Shown: in pieces, positions 27,183 to 34,913 of the stretch | Layout of the letters: the number at the start of each line of letters is the position of its first letter | Position numbering within the stretch: position 1 is the stretch's first letter | Assembly (NCBI RefSeq): GCF_027484365.1 | Contig: NZ_JAIXTC010000028.1 | Coordinates: 1 to 34,913 of the forward strand | Source: Brevundimonas sp. | GTDB lineage: Bacteria > Pseudomonadota > Alphaproteobacteria > Caulobacterales > Caulobacteraceae | Direction of reading: 5' to 3' | Length of the DNA stretch: 34,913 bases | Notes under the pieces: generated by a model | The model's database searches: none | Told to the model about the DNA's origin: nothing | Seen by the model: the letters and a program-made list of their open reading frames with translations, nothing else | Translations under genes and position numbers: made by a program

Positions 27183-27468
27183 CGCTTCTCTCCTCCCTCT
27201 GCGGTCGCCGGATGCAAAGCCCGGCAGAACTCTTTGCAAGATTTTGCAGGCCCGGATCGCCGTGTCAATGTGGCAACGGTGCGTCCGGCTTCACCGACCT
27301 GTGGACATGGTGCGCCGCAATATCAGGCGGTTTCTGCGGTTTCAGCGCTCGCCTTATTGCGAACCGATGCATTACGGGCTTGCAAGGTTGCACAGAGTTT
27401 GCATAGATTTGCGTAACTGGTCGGGATCGCTTCGTCAGAAACGCGAGATGGCCGCAGGGAGGAAGAAG
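27183..27468. promoter_or_regulatory. Divergent promoter region between alpha-amylase and MalA-like receptor, with candidate LacI operators
   Basis: 286 bp without a gene. Seen dyads: TGCAA-GATT-TTGCA (27235-27248), near the amylase start, and TGCAA-GG-TTGCA (27381-27392), near the receptor start. The second fits the usual 14-bp LacI operator form (TTGCAA-NN-TTGCAM). A third, poorer copy is TGCATAGATTTGCG (27400-27413). Ribosome sites are GGGAGGAG before the amylase and AGGGAGGA (27456-27463) before the receptor. Confidence 0.55.
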
Positions 27469-30249
27469 ATGAGGAACCGCTTCAACACGCGTGCGCGTCT
27501 GATGGCCGGGGGCGCCGCGAGCGTCCTGGCCTTGCTGGCTATGGCCGGCGTCGCTCAGGCCCAGACCACACCGCAGGATGAGACGCAGGTCGACGAGGTC
27601 ATCGTCACCGGCATCCGCGGCTCGATCGTCAGCTCGATCGCCGCCAAGGCCCGCAATACCTCGATCGTCGAGGTCATCACGGCGGAAGACATCGGCAAGC
27701 TGCCCGACGTGTCGATCGCCGAATCGCTGGCCCGCCTGCCGGGCCTGACGGTCCAGCGCCTGGACGGCCGGGGTCAGCTGATCTCGATCCGGGGCCTGGG
27801 TCCCGACTTCACCACCGCCCTGCTGAACGGTCGCGAACAGGTCACTACCGGCGACAACCGCGGCGTGGAGTTCGACCAGTATCCGTCGGAGCTGCTGAGC
27901 GGCGTCACTATCTACAAGACCCCGGACGCCCAGCTGATCGGTCAGGGTCTGGCCGGCACGGTGAACCTTCAGACGATTCGCCCTCTGGCCTATGGTCGCC
28001 GCGCGATCGCCGCCAACGTCCGCTATGAGCAGAACGACATCGGCGCGCTGAACTCCGGCACCGAGGACAACGGCGTCCGTTACAGCGTCTCCTATATCGA
28101 CCAGTTCGCGGACGACACGATCGGCATCGCCCTGGGCTATGCCCATATCGAGAGCCCGTATCAGTCCGAGCGCTACAACGCCTGGGGCTATCCGAACGCA
28201 GGGCCCGGCGGGTCCTTCGCACTGGGCGGCGTCAAGCCCTATGTGATGTCGTCGGAGCTGGAGCGCGACGGCTTCATGGGTACGGTCGAGTTCCGTCCCA
28301 ACGACCGGTTCCACTCGACGATCGACGCCTTCTATTCCGAGTTCTCCAACACCCAGATCCTGCGCGGCATCGAATTCCCGCTGGCCTGGGGTGGATCGTC
28401 CGGAGCCTGCGGCACGCCCCAGGTCCAGACCCCGACCTGCCGCCCGGGCCCGACCCTGCAGGCAGGCTCCACGGTGGCCAATGGCTTCCTGACCGCCGGA
28501 ACGGTCAGCAATGTGAAGGGCGTCATCCGTAACGATGTGAACACCCGCGACAGCAACATCACGTCGCTGGGCTGGAACACCGTCTTCGACGCGACCGACG
28601 ACTGGTCGTTCATGGCCGACCTGAACTACTCCAAGGTCGAGCGCGAGGACGTGGTACTGGAAACCTACGCCGGCACCGGCCGTGACGTGGCGGGCGCGCT
28701 CGACACCCTCGGCTTCCGGCTGGACGGGAACAACGTCCCGGTCTTCACGCACCAGCTGAACTACGCCGATCCGAACCTGATCCGTCTGACCAGCCCGCAG
28801 GGCTGGGGCGGGGACATCATTCCGGGCGGTCAGGACGGCTATCTGAACAACCCGTCCATCGACGACGAGCTCAAGGCCGTACGCCTGGAAGCACGCCACG
28901 AGTTCAACGACGAGGGTCCGTTCTCCTCGATCAAGTTCGGCGTCAACATCTCCGAGCGCGAGAAGACGTTCGTCAACGACCAGTTCTTCCTGGGCGTCAA
29001 GGGCGGCGGTTCGCCCGTCGTGCCGACCGCCTTCCTGTTGCCGGCGACCCAGCTGACCTACCTCGGCCTGGGCGGCGTCATCAGCTATGACGCCCTGGGA
29101 CTGGTGAACTCGGGCTTCTACAACCAGGTCCGAAACCCCAACGCCGACGTGCGTTCGGGCAACTGGGAAGTCACCGAGAAGGTCAATACCGCCTACGTTC
29201 AGCTGAACATCGACCACATGCTGGGTTCGCTGCCTCTGACCGGCAACATCGGCCTGCAGTACATCGCCACGGATCAGAGCTCGAACGGCTTCGCCGCCTC
29301 AGGCAGCGGCGCGTCGACCGTCTCGCGGGCCGTGTCCGGCGGACGCGAGTACGAAGAGTTCCTGCCGGCCACAAACTTCATCCTGCAGGTTCAGGATGAC
29401 ATGTTCCTGCGCTTCGCTGCGGCCCGCACCTTGGCGCGGACCCGCATGGACGACATGCGCGCTTCGCGGAACTTCAACTTCGATGTGTCGAAAAACATCC
29501 CGGCGGCGCGTCCCGACGTGAACTCGCCGTGGAGCGGTTCGGGCGGCAATCCTGACCTGATGCCGACGATCGCCAACGTCTATGACATCTCGTTCGAGAG
29601 GTATTTCGCCGACCGTCAGGCCTATGTCTCGATCGCGGCCTTCTACAAGGACCTGGAGACCTTCGTCTTCAACCGGAACCAGATCTTCGACTTCACCGGC
29701 TATCCGACCGGTGCCATCGTCCCGGTCATCAACCAGGGCGTGGTCTCGGCCCCGGACAACGGCAAGGGCGGCTATATCTCCGGCGTCGAGTTCGCTCTGT
29801 CACTGCCGTTCGACGTCGTCCTCCCGGCGCTGGAAGGCTTCGGCATGCAGGCTTCGGTCTCGCAGACGTCCAGCGAGATCAAGCCGGACGGCAACGCAGC
29901 GACCCCGCTGCCGGGCCTGTCGGAAACCGTCGCCAACCTGACCCTCTACTATGAGGCCAACGGTTTCCAGGCCCGGATCTCGAACCGTTATCGTTCGGAC
30001 TTCCTGGGCGAGGTCGCCGGGTTCGGCAACGGCCGCACCCTGCGCAGCGTCGCCGCCGAGAACGTCGTGGACGGCCAGATCGGCTACGAGTTCCAGTCGG
30101 GCCCGCTGGAGGGCGCCTCGGTTCTGTTCCAGGTCAACAACCTGACCGACGAGCCGTTCCAGACCTTCCAGAACAACGATGAACGTCAGGTCATCGACTA
30201 CCAGTCCTACGGCCGGACGTTCTTGATCGGCCTGAACTACAAGTACTGA
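27469..30249 (+). CDS. TonB-dependent receptor, MalA-like maltodextrin transporter
   Basis: This 926-residue outer-membrane protein has a Sec signal ending near VAQA-QT, a TonB-box-like VDEVIVTG (41-48), a plug domain (EVITAEDIGKLPDVSIAESLARLPGLTVQRLDGRGQLISIRGLG) and a beta barrel ending in the aromatic GRTFLIGLNYKY. It is of the Xanthomonas/Caulobacter receptor type. The layout (receptor divergent from an alpha-amylase operon, with LacI and an SLC45-type carrier nearby) is that of the Caulobacter crescentus mal locus, where MalA imports maltodextrins. The ATG at 27469 is preferred because AGGGAGGA stands 5 bp upstream; an ATG at 27448 would add 7 residues. Substrate is by context. A perfect hairpin terminator follows. 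Confidence 0.92.
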   Translation: MRNRFNTRARLMAGGAASVLALLAMAGVAQAQTTPQDETQVDEVIVTGIRGSIVSSIAAKARNTSIVEVITAEDIGKLPDVSIAESLARLPGLTVQRLDGRGQLISIRGLGPDFTTALLNGREQVTTGDNRGVEFDQYPSELLSGVTIYKTPDAQLIGQGLAGTVNLQTIRPLAYGRRAIAANVRYEQNDIGALNSGTEDNGVRYSVSYIDQFADDTIGIALGYAHIESPYQSERYNAWGYPNAGPGGSFALGGVKPYVMSSELERDGFMGTVEFRPNDRFHSTIDAFYSEFSNTQILRGIEFPLAWGGSSGACGTPQVQTPTCRPGPTLQAGSTVANGFLTAGTVSNVKGVIRNDVNTRDSNITSLGWNTVFDATDDWSFMADLNYSKVEREDVVLETYAGTGRDVAGALDTLGFRLDGNNVPVFTHQLNYADPNLIRLTSPQGWGGDIIPGGQDGYLNNPSIDDELKAVRLEARHEFNDEGPFSSIKFGVNISEREKTFVNDQFFLGVKGGGSPVVPTAFLLPATQLTYLGLGGVISYDALGLVNSGFYNQVRNPNADVRSGNWEVTEKVNTAYVQLNIDHMLGSLPLTGNIGLQYIATDQSSNGFAASGSGASTVSRAVSGGREYEEFLPATNFILQVQDDMFLRFAAARTLARTRMDDMRASRNFNFDVSKNIPAARPDVNSPWSGSGGNPDLMPTIANVYDISFERYFADRQAYVSIAAFYKDLETFVFNRNQIFDFTGYPTGAIVPVINQGVVSAPDNGKGGYISGVEFALSLPFDVVLPALEGFGMQASVSQTSSEIKPDGNAATPLPGLSETVANLTLYYEANGFQARISNRYRSDFLGEVAGFGNGRTLRSVAAENVVDGQIGYEFQSGPLEGASVLFQVNNLTDEPFQTFQNNDERQVIDYQSYGRTFLIGLNYKY

Positions 30250-30294
30250 CCCAAGAGCGGCGGACCCTGGTCCCTTGGGTCGTCGACTGAAACT

Positions 30295-30328
30295 GCGCCG
30301 CCCGTCAGCGACGGGCGGCGCTTTGTTT
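30295..30328 (+). terminator. Rho-independent terminator of the MalA-like receptor gene
   Basis: A perfect 11-bp stem GCGCCGCCCGT / ACGGGCGGCGC with loop CAGCG is followed by TTTGTTT. It lies 46 bp after the receptor stop and 51 bp before the halogenase start. Confidence 0.9.
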
Positions 30329-30378
30329 CGTCCGGACCGGACCTGCTACAGTCCAGAAAACCAGGGGAAACGCGGAAC

Positions 30379-31896
30379 ATGGCTGAACCGATCAAGTCGG
30401 TACTCGTCGTCGGAGGGGGCACGGCCGGCTGGATGGCCGCCGCCGCCCTGAACCGTTCGCTCGGGCCGAACTGCAAGGTCTCGCTCGTCGAGAGCGACGA
30501 CATCGGCATCGTCGGGGTCGGCGAGGCGACGGTGCCGCCGATCCGGGATTTCAACGCCCTGATCGGCCTCGACGAAGCCGAGTTCATGCGGGAGACCCGG
30601 GCGACCCTGAAACTGGGCATCGAGTTCATCGACTGGGGGGCCAAGGGCAATCGCTACCTGCACCCCTTCGGGACGTTCGGCCCCGGACCGACCCTGGGCG
30701 AGTTCCAGCAGTCGTTTCTGGCGCTGCGGGCGAAAGGCAGGATCGAGGATGACCTCTGGGCCTATTCCCTGTGCGGCCGGGCGATGGAGGCGGGCAGGGG
30801 AGGCCTGCGCGACCCCGATCCGCGCTCGCCGCTCAATGCCCTGTTCACCGCCTACCATTTCGATGCGGGCCTCTATGCCCGCTATCTTCGCAAGGTCTGC
30901 GAGCAGCGCGGCGTAAAGCGGATCGAGGGAGAGATCGTCGATGTCGTCCAGAGGCCCGGCGACGGCTTTGCAGATGGGGTCCGTCTCAAGGATGGCCGCG
31001 AGCTCAAGGCCGAGCTGTTCATCGACTGTACGGGCTTCAGAGGGCTGCTGATCGAGGGCGCGCTGAAGGCGGGGTTCGAGGACTGGTCGCACTGGCTGCC
31101 GATGAACCGCGCCTGGGCCGTGCCGTGTGAACGGGTCTCGGCCACGACTCCCTTCACCCGGTCGACCGCCCGCGACGCGGGATGGCAGTGGCGCATCGCC
31201 CTGCAGCACCGCACGGGCAACGGACATGTCTATTGCAGCGACTTCACCGACGATGACACGGCGCGTCAGGTTCTCCTGGACAGCCTCGACGGCCCGGCCC
31301 TGGCCGACCCCCGGCCGTTGCGGTTCACGACCGGGCGCCGGAAGAAATTCTGGGACCGGAATGTCGTCGCCCTCGGCCTGTCGAGCGGCTTCATCGAGCC
31401 GCTGGAATCAACCAGCATCCATATGATCCAGTCGGGAATTTACAGACTGCTTCAGCATTTCCCGGACAGCCGGTTCAGCCCCGTCAATATCGAGAGCTAC
31501 AACCGCCGTCTCGCCGCCGAGGTCGAGCTGATCCGCGATTTCGTGATCCTTCACTACCATGCGAGCCAGAGGGACGACTCGCCATTCTGGCGGCATGTGG
31601 CGGCCATGCCGATCCCGGACACCCTGCGGCAGCGGGTGGAGGCGTTCCTGGATCGGGGGCTCCTCTACCAGCATGGCGCGGATGAGTATTTCAGCCAGGG
31701 GTCGTGGCTCGCCGTCATGTACGGCCAGGGAATCCAGCCGATCGGCCACAACCCTCTGTACGATTTCCAGAACCTCGATCAGGTCAAGGCCGGCTTCGGC
31801 CACATCGCCGAACGCTGGAACCAGACCGTCGCCGCCATGCCGTCGCACGACGATTTTCTGAAGGCGCACGGACTGTGGGCCACCGCGCCGGAGTAG
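30379..31896 (+). CDS. Flavin-dependent tryptophan-halogenase-family protein
   Basis: The 505-residue protein has the FAD-binding GGGTAGW (12-18), the catalytic-type Lys78 (TLKLGIEF) and Glu343 in SGFIEPLESTSIH. These match the Lys and Glu needed for chlorination or bromination in PrnA-type enzymes. The halogenase WxWxIP motif is present as GWQWRIALQHRTGNG, with Ala274 in place of the usual Pro. Members of this group are often next to TonB-dependent receptors in Caulobacter, Brevundimonas and Xanthomonas relatives; BrvH, from a Brevundimonas-like source, halogenates free indole. The ATG at 30379 follows AGGGGAAA. It lies 129 bp after the MalA-like receptor, behind its terminator, and so may have its own promoter. 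A reduced flavin supplied by a separate reductase is needed; none is in the window. Substrate unknown. Confidence 0.9.
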   Translation: MAEPIKSVLVVGGGTAGWMAAAALNRSLGPNCKVSLVESDDIGIVGVGEATVPPIRDFNALIGLDEAEFMRETRATLKLGIEFIDWGAKGNRYLHPFGTFGPGPTLGEFQQSFLALRAKGRIEDDLWAYSLCGRAMEAGRGGLRDPDPRSPLNALFTAYHFDAGLYARYLRKVCEQRGVKRIEGEIVDVVQRPGDGFADGVRLKDGRELKAELFIDCTGFRGLLIEGALKAGFEDWSHWLPMNRAWAVPCERVSATTPFTRSTARDAGWQWRIALQHRTGNGHVYCSDFTDDDTARQVLLDSLDGPALADPRPLRFTTGRRKKFWDRNVVALGLSSGFIEPLESTSIHMIQSGIYRLLQHFPDSRFSPVNIESYNRRLAAEVELIRDFVILHYHASQRDDSPFWRHVAAMPIPDTLRQRVEAFLDRGLLYQHGADEYFSQGSWLAVMYGQGIQPIGHNPLYDFQNLDQVKAGFGHIAERWNQTVAAMPSHDDFLKAHGLWATAPE

Positions 31897-31903
31897 CCGG
31901 CGC

Positions 31904-32386
31904 TCAGGCCGGTTCCCTGACGGCCGTCCGGGGCAGCAGGGCGCCGACGACCAGCCGGGACAGCATGCGGTCCCCGAGAGGAATGATGGCGTCGACGAAC
32001 TGGTTATTGGCGTCGGAATCGATGGCGGGCGGGGCCTGCAGCAGTGAGGCGGCCAGCTGGAAGGTCTCCTGGACTCCGTCGACCAGGACGCCGGCCATGC
32101 GGGTGCCGTGCTGGATGACCAGGATGACGTGGCGCGAGGAGGGCTCGGTCCTGCCCAGGCCCAGGCGGCAGCGCAGATCCAGGACGGGCATCACCGCTCC
32201 GCGCAGGTTGATGACTCCCAGGATGTAGTCCGGTGTCTGGGGCATGGGGGTGGCTGGGGTCCAGCCCCGGATCTCGCGCACCGATCGGACGTCGATACAG
32301 TACTCCTGTCCCCCGATCTCGAAGGAGATCAGCTCCAGCGTGGCGCCAGTGTCTGCGTTACCGGCCCCGGCGGCGAGCGGCGTCAT
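31904..32386 (-). CDS. cheW: Chemotaxis coupling protein CheW
   Basis: This 160-residue protein is a single CheW domain, the SH3-like adaptor that links chemoreceptors to the CheA kinase. Seen: LELISFEIGGQEYCIDVRSVREI, then YILGVINLRGAVMPVLDLRCRLG, the most conserved part of the family, and a C-terminal strand GALLPRTA. The ATG at 32386 is chosen because AGGAG precedes it and it follows the receptor stop by 2 bp; an ATG at 32404 would overlap the receptor gene. It is cotranscribed with the globin-type chemoreceptor and probably serves it. No cheA, cheR or cheB is in the window. Confidence 0.93.
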   Translation of the reverse strand: MTPLAAGAGNADTGATLELISFEIGGQEYCIDVRSVREIRGWTPATPMPQTPDYILGVINLRGAVMPVLDLRCRLGLGRTEPSSRHVILVIQHGTRMAGVLVDGVQETFQLAASLLQAPPAIDSDANNQFVDAIIPLGDRMLSRLVVGALLPRTAVREPA

Positions 32387-32388
32387 GT

Positions 32389-33993
32389 TCAAAACTCCTG
32401 CCACTCGTCGGCCTTGAGCGCCCTGTTGCCGGCCGACCGGGGCGCCAGGCGGGATGCGGTGCTGGAGGGAGGCCGGGCAAAGGCCTCGATCCGGGCCTGG
32501 GCGGCGTGGACGGTGTTGCCGTGTGTCCCGGCCGACGTGTCGCCGATCCTGAAGCGAGACACGAGGGCGCGCAACTCCCCCGCCTCGCCCTTCAGTGAAT
32601 GGGAGGCGGCCGTCGATTCCTCGACCATGGCGGCATTCTGCTGCACCATCTGATCCATCTGGGTGATGGCGATATTGACCTGGCTGAGACTGGAGGCCTG
32701 TTCCTGGGCCGACGAACTGATCTCGGACACCAGGCCGTCGATGGCGGCGACCTGGTCCACGATCCGGGCCAGGCTCTCGCCGGTCTCCCCGACCAGGGCC
32801 ACGCCCTGGCTGACCTGCTGACCCGAGGTGGAGATCAGCGCCTTGATCTCCCTGGCCGCTTCCGCCGACCGCTGGGCCAGGGCCCGCACCTCCTGCGCCA
32901 CGACCGCAAAGCCGCGACCGGCTTCGCCCGCCCGCGCCGCCTCGACACCGGCGTTCAGCGCGAGCAGATTGGTCTGGAAGGCGATCTCGTCGATCACCCC
33001 GATGATCTGGTTGATCTCGACCGAGGACGCCTCGATCCGGCCCATGGCGGCGATGGCGCGCTGAACCACCTCGCCGGACGCCTGCGCATCGCCCCGCGCC
33101 GAGGCCACCGCCTCCGCCGCCTGCTGCGAACCCGAAGCGGTCCGTTTGACCGTAACCGTGATCTGTTCGAGCGCCGCAGCCGTCTCCTCCAGCGACGCGG
33201 CCTGCTGTTCCGTGCGTTTCGACAGGTCATCGGATGCCGACGCGATTTCCTCAGATCCATTCAGGACGCCGATGGCGGACCCGGAGATGGACTGAATCGT
33301 CGCAGCCAGCGTCTCCACCGTCCTGTTGAAATCGTCCTTGACGGCCTGGAACTGCGGTTCGACCTCGATGTCCAGCAGGGTCGCGAAATCACCCGACGCC
33401 ACGCGCTTCAGCCCTTCCGTGAGGGCCGCCATGACGCGGTTCTGCTGGTCTTCGGCCTCCTGCCGCTCGGCCTCGGCCACGGCCCGCCTGGCCTCCAGGG
33501 CGTCCAGATAGACGGAGACCGCCAGATCCATGTCCAGCAGGGTCGCCTTGACCAGGGCGCCCAGATCATCTGCGGTGGAGGCTGCGGACACGCCCCGGGC
33601 GTTCAGGGCGTGCCTGGGCCATCGCGCCTCGAGGACCTTGCCCACCATGGCCTCGAGAACGAGGGCGTATCCGCCGATGTACCAGCGCGGTTCCAGGCCG
33701 ATACGGGCATGGACCTCGCCGACCTTGTTGACGCCGGCCGCATAGCTGTCGTCGTAGAGCCCGCTCGAGATGATGTCCCAATGGGCCATCTGCTTCTTGT
33801 GGGCGGCGTCGATATGGTCGTCGTTCCTGAAGAAGGCCCTGGTCTCGGGCGTGGCCCGCACCTGGTCGTAGAAGCCGTCCAGCGCCGCCGGCAGTTCCTG
33901 CATGATCAGGGGCTTGATGGCGCGAATGCGCGAACGCGCCGCCTCATCCAGCTTCATGAACGCGATACGGCTTTCAATCGCCTGATCTGGCAC
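32389..33993 (-). CDS. Globin-coupled methyl-accepting chemotaxis protein (aerotaxis-type)
   Basis: The 534-residue cytoplasmic chemoreceptor has no transmembrane segment. Residues about 1-165 form a protoglobin-type heme sensor with the proximal-His segment [16 protein letters not shown] (His95), as in HemAT. A HAMP-like linker ([11 protein letters not shown]) and a long coiled-coil signalling domain follow, with the hairpin tip [41 protein letters not shown] intact. The C-terminus EWQEF fits the xWxxF tether that recruits CheR/CheB in some receptors. The GTG start at 33993 follows GGAGG; no better ATG exists. It is cotranscribed with cheW. Oxygen is the expected ligand, by family. Confidence 0.93.
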   Translation of the reverse strand: MPDQAIESRIAFMKLDEAARSRIRAIKPLIMQELPAALDGFYDQVRATPETRAFFRNDDHIDAAHKKQMAHWDIISSGLYDDSYAAGVNKVGEVHARIGLEPRWYIGGYALVLEAMVGKVLEARWPRHALNARGVSAASTADDLGALVKATLLDMDLAVSVYLDALEARRAVAEAERQEAEDQQNRVMAALTEGLKRVASGDFATLLDIEVEPQFQAVKDDFNRTVETLAATIQSISGSAIGVLNGSEEIASASDDLSKRTEQQAASLEETAAALEQITVTVKRTASGSQQAAEAVASARGDAQASGEVVQRAIAAMGRIEASSVEINQIIGVIDEIAFQTNLLALNAGVEAARAGEAGRGFAVVAQEVRALAQRSAEAAREIKALISTSGQQVSQGVALVGETGESLARIVDQVAAIDGLVSEISSSAQEQASSLSQVNIAITQMDQMVQQNAAMVEESTAASHSLKGEAGELRALVSRFRIGDTSAGTHGNTVHAAQARIEAFARPPSSTASRLAPRSAGNRALKADEWQEF

Positions 33994-34712
33994 GGTTGAG
34001 TCCTCCTCGACAAACGGGCGGCCTTCGGTCGTCCTCGGATGAAAACCTTCATGCGTGTAGGGATAATGGCGGATTACTGTCTGGCTAGGTAGTTGTCCTT
34101 AAGTAATCGAGTCGCGTCCGCACTCGCATTCAGCACGGATTCCAGCGTGATCTTGAGCCCCCCTGTGTTGCCGGCCGCCGCCGGCCATGCGTCCGTTGGA
34201 ACGGAGCCTGCAAGGTGCTCAGGCCGCAGGTCCGAATTCTCTGGCGCTCGAAGCGCCCGTGCCCGGATGTCTGTCCGCGGACAGGCCGGATGCTCCCATC
34301 TCCGGGGCGTGCCCGGCGTCGGGGACCGGAGGAAGGACCTGCGCCCGGTCCGGACGATCGCCACCTCGCGGCCGAAGGCTCCGAAGGAGGGGGCGGGACA
34401 CAGAGATTCGCCGCGGTCTGCGGGAGACCGCCCAGGGCATGGCCCGAAAAGCCCGACGGGCAGAGACACGATCGGCAGCCGCCACGGCCGGACGGTGGCC
34501 GGGGCCTGGGAGGGGAGGGACGAGCGGGTGCTCCCGGCCTTTCATCACAGGGCTTTGGTCGGCGCCATTCGACGGGTGAACGGCCCTGTCGCCGCAGCAT
34601 GTCCGGCTTCGCGACTCCGGGGCGAACAAGGCCGGCCACAGAGTCGCAGGCCCGGTCAGGGCCCCCGCAGGCGACGGATTTCATCTTTTTTTGAGAGGAT
34701 ACGAAATGGCGC
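33994..34712. other. Stretch without a convincing gene before the rRNA operon
   Basis: About 720 bp. Open frames exist on both strands, but their composition (Arg, Pro and Gly rich, no known segments) is that of shadow frames. One exception is a minus-strand tail at 34074-34151 reading [26 protein letters not shown] before a TAA. It looks protein-like and uses AT-rich codons, but has no plausible start, so it may be a gene remnant. The sequence near 34060-34120 is less GC-rich than its surroundings and may hold the chemoreceptor promoter. Confidence 0.4.
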
Positions 34713-34741
34713 TTGACCGGAACGCGGCCCCCGCCTAAATC
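34713..34741 (+). promoter_or_regulatory. Probable rRNA operon promoter
   Basis: TTGACC (34713-34718) and TAAATC (34736-34741) are 17 bp apart, and a GC-rich discriminator follows (CCCGCC). That combination is typical of strong, stringently controlled rRNA promoters. It lies about 60 bp before the boxA-like sequence. Confidence 0.65.
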
Positions 34742-34913
34742 CCCGCCTCCGCCGGACACCGGCGCAAAACAGTGTCTCCGGCGGGTTCGCTGGATTGGTC
34801 TTTGAAATCGTTGATTTGGAAAGAGAAACGCAGGCGGCGGTGTTCTGGCGATGGCTTTTGCCATACGACGAAACTGTTAATCTGCGGTCTTTTTGAAAGA
34901 TACAACCATGTCG
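34742..34913 (+). ncRNA. 5' leader of an rRNA operon (16S gene beyond the window)
   Basis: GGTCTTTGAAATCG (34797-34810) resembles the boxA antitermination site. The following TTGATTTGGAAAGAGAAACG is characteristic of alphaproteobacterial 16S rRNA leaders. No mature 16S sequence is reached before the window ends at 34913. An imperfect stem (CCGGACAC / GTGTCTCCGG, 34753-34781) lies at the start of the leader. Assignment rests on recalled leader sequences, not on the rRNA itself. Confidence 0.7.

Noticed and set aside
34093..34716. 207-codon plus-strand frame before the rRNA promoter
   Set aside because: Composition is Arg/Gly/Ser/Pro rich with no structure-like pattern, several other frames are equally open, and no ribosome site is seen.

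Overview
The window looks like chromosome of a GC-rich alphaproteobacterium of the Caulobacterales, most likely Brevundimonas or a close relative. The evidence is two TonB-dependent receptors of the Xanthomonas/Caulobacter type, a mal-like starch locus, a receptor-linked flavin halogenase, and the start of an rRNA operon at the right edge whose leader is of alphaproteobacterial type. Genus is inference. Most of the window is carbohydrate acquisition.

Left part (1-3956), aldarate catabolism: the start of an aldehyde dehydrogenase on the minus strand is divergent from kdgD (5-dehydro-4-deoxyglucarate dehydratase). A LysR regulator and an exported type-B carboxylesterase follow. KdgD plus a 2,5-dioxovalerate dehydrogenase would turn glucarate/galactarate carbon into 2-oxoglutarate.

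Middle-left (3957-6606) is gene-poor: an IPTL-CTERM surface-sorting protein, two small hypothetical proteins, intergenic repeats, and a truncated copy of the 3' end of the 9059-10909 gene.

Second carbohydrate block (6607-15501): a Tat-exported GH127/GH146-type beta-L-arabinofuranosidase behind a perfect 16-bp palindrome; convergent with it, a two-gene operon of a GudP/GarP-like glucarate/galactarate transporter and a 616-residue Tat-exported protein I cannot assign to a family; and divergent from that operon a TonB-dependent receptor. A 29-bp element (25 of 29 identical) upstream of both kdgD and gudP, with a weaker relative upstream of the receptor, suggests that the acid-sugar genes of both blocks form one regulon. 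The likely substrate is a plant or algal polymer carrying arabinose and uronic/aldaric acids.

Third block (15620-30249), starch and maltodextrin: a tight minus-strand operon (GH97 alpha-glucosidase, SLC45-like MFS sugar transporter, exported esterase, GH15 glucoamylase lipoprotein), a divergent LacI regulator, a second minus-strand operon (periplasmic alpha-amylase, cytoplasmic GH13 alpha-glucosidase), and divergent from it a MalA-like TonB-dependent receptor. Dyads of the form TGCAA-spacer-TTGCA lie in both divergent promoter regions and are candidate LacI operators. Periplasmic and outer-membrane enzymes would cut dextrins imported by the receptor, the MFS carrier would bring the products inside, and the GH13 enzyme would finish them.

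Right part (30379-34913): a tryptophan-halogenase-like flavoenzyme immediately after the receptor; a globin-coupled methyl-accepting chemotaxis protein with its CheW; then about 700 bp without a convincing gene, and a strong promoter and boxA-containing leader of an rRNA operon whose 16S gene lies outside the window.
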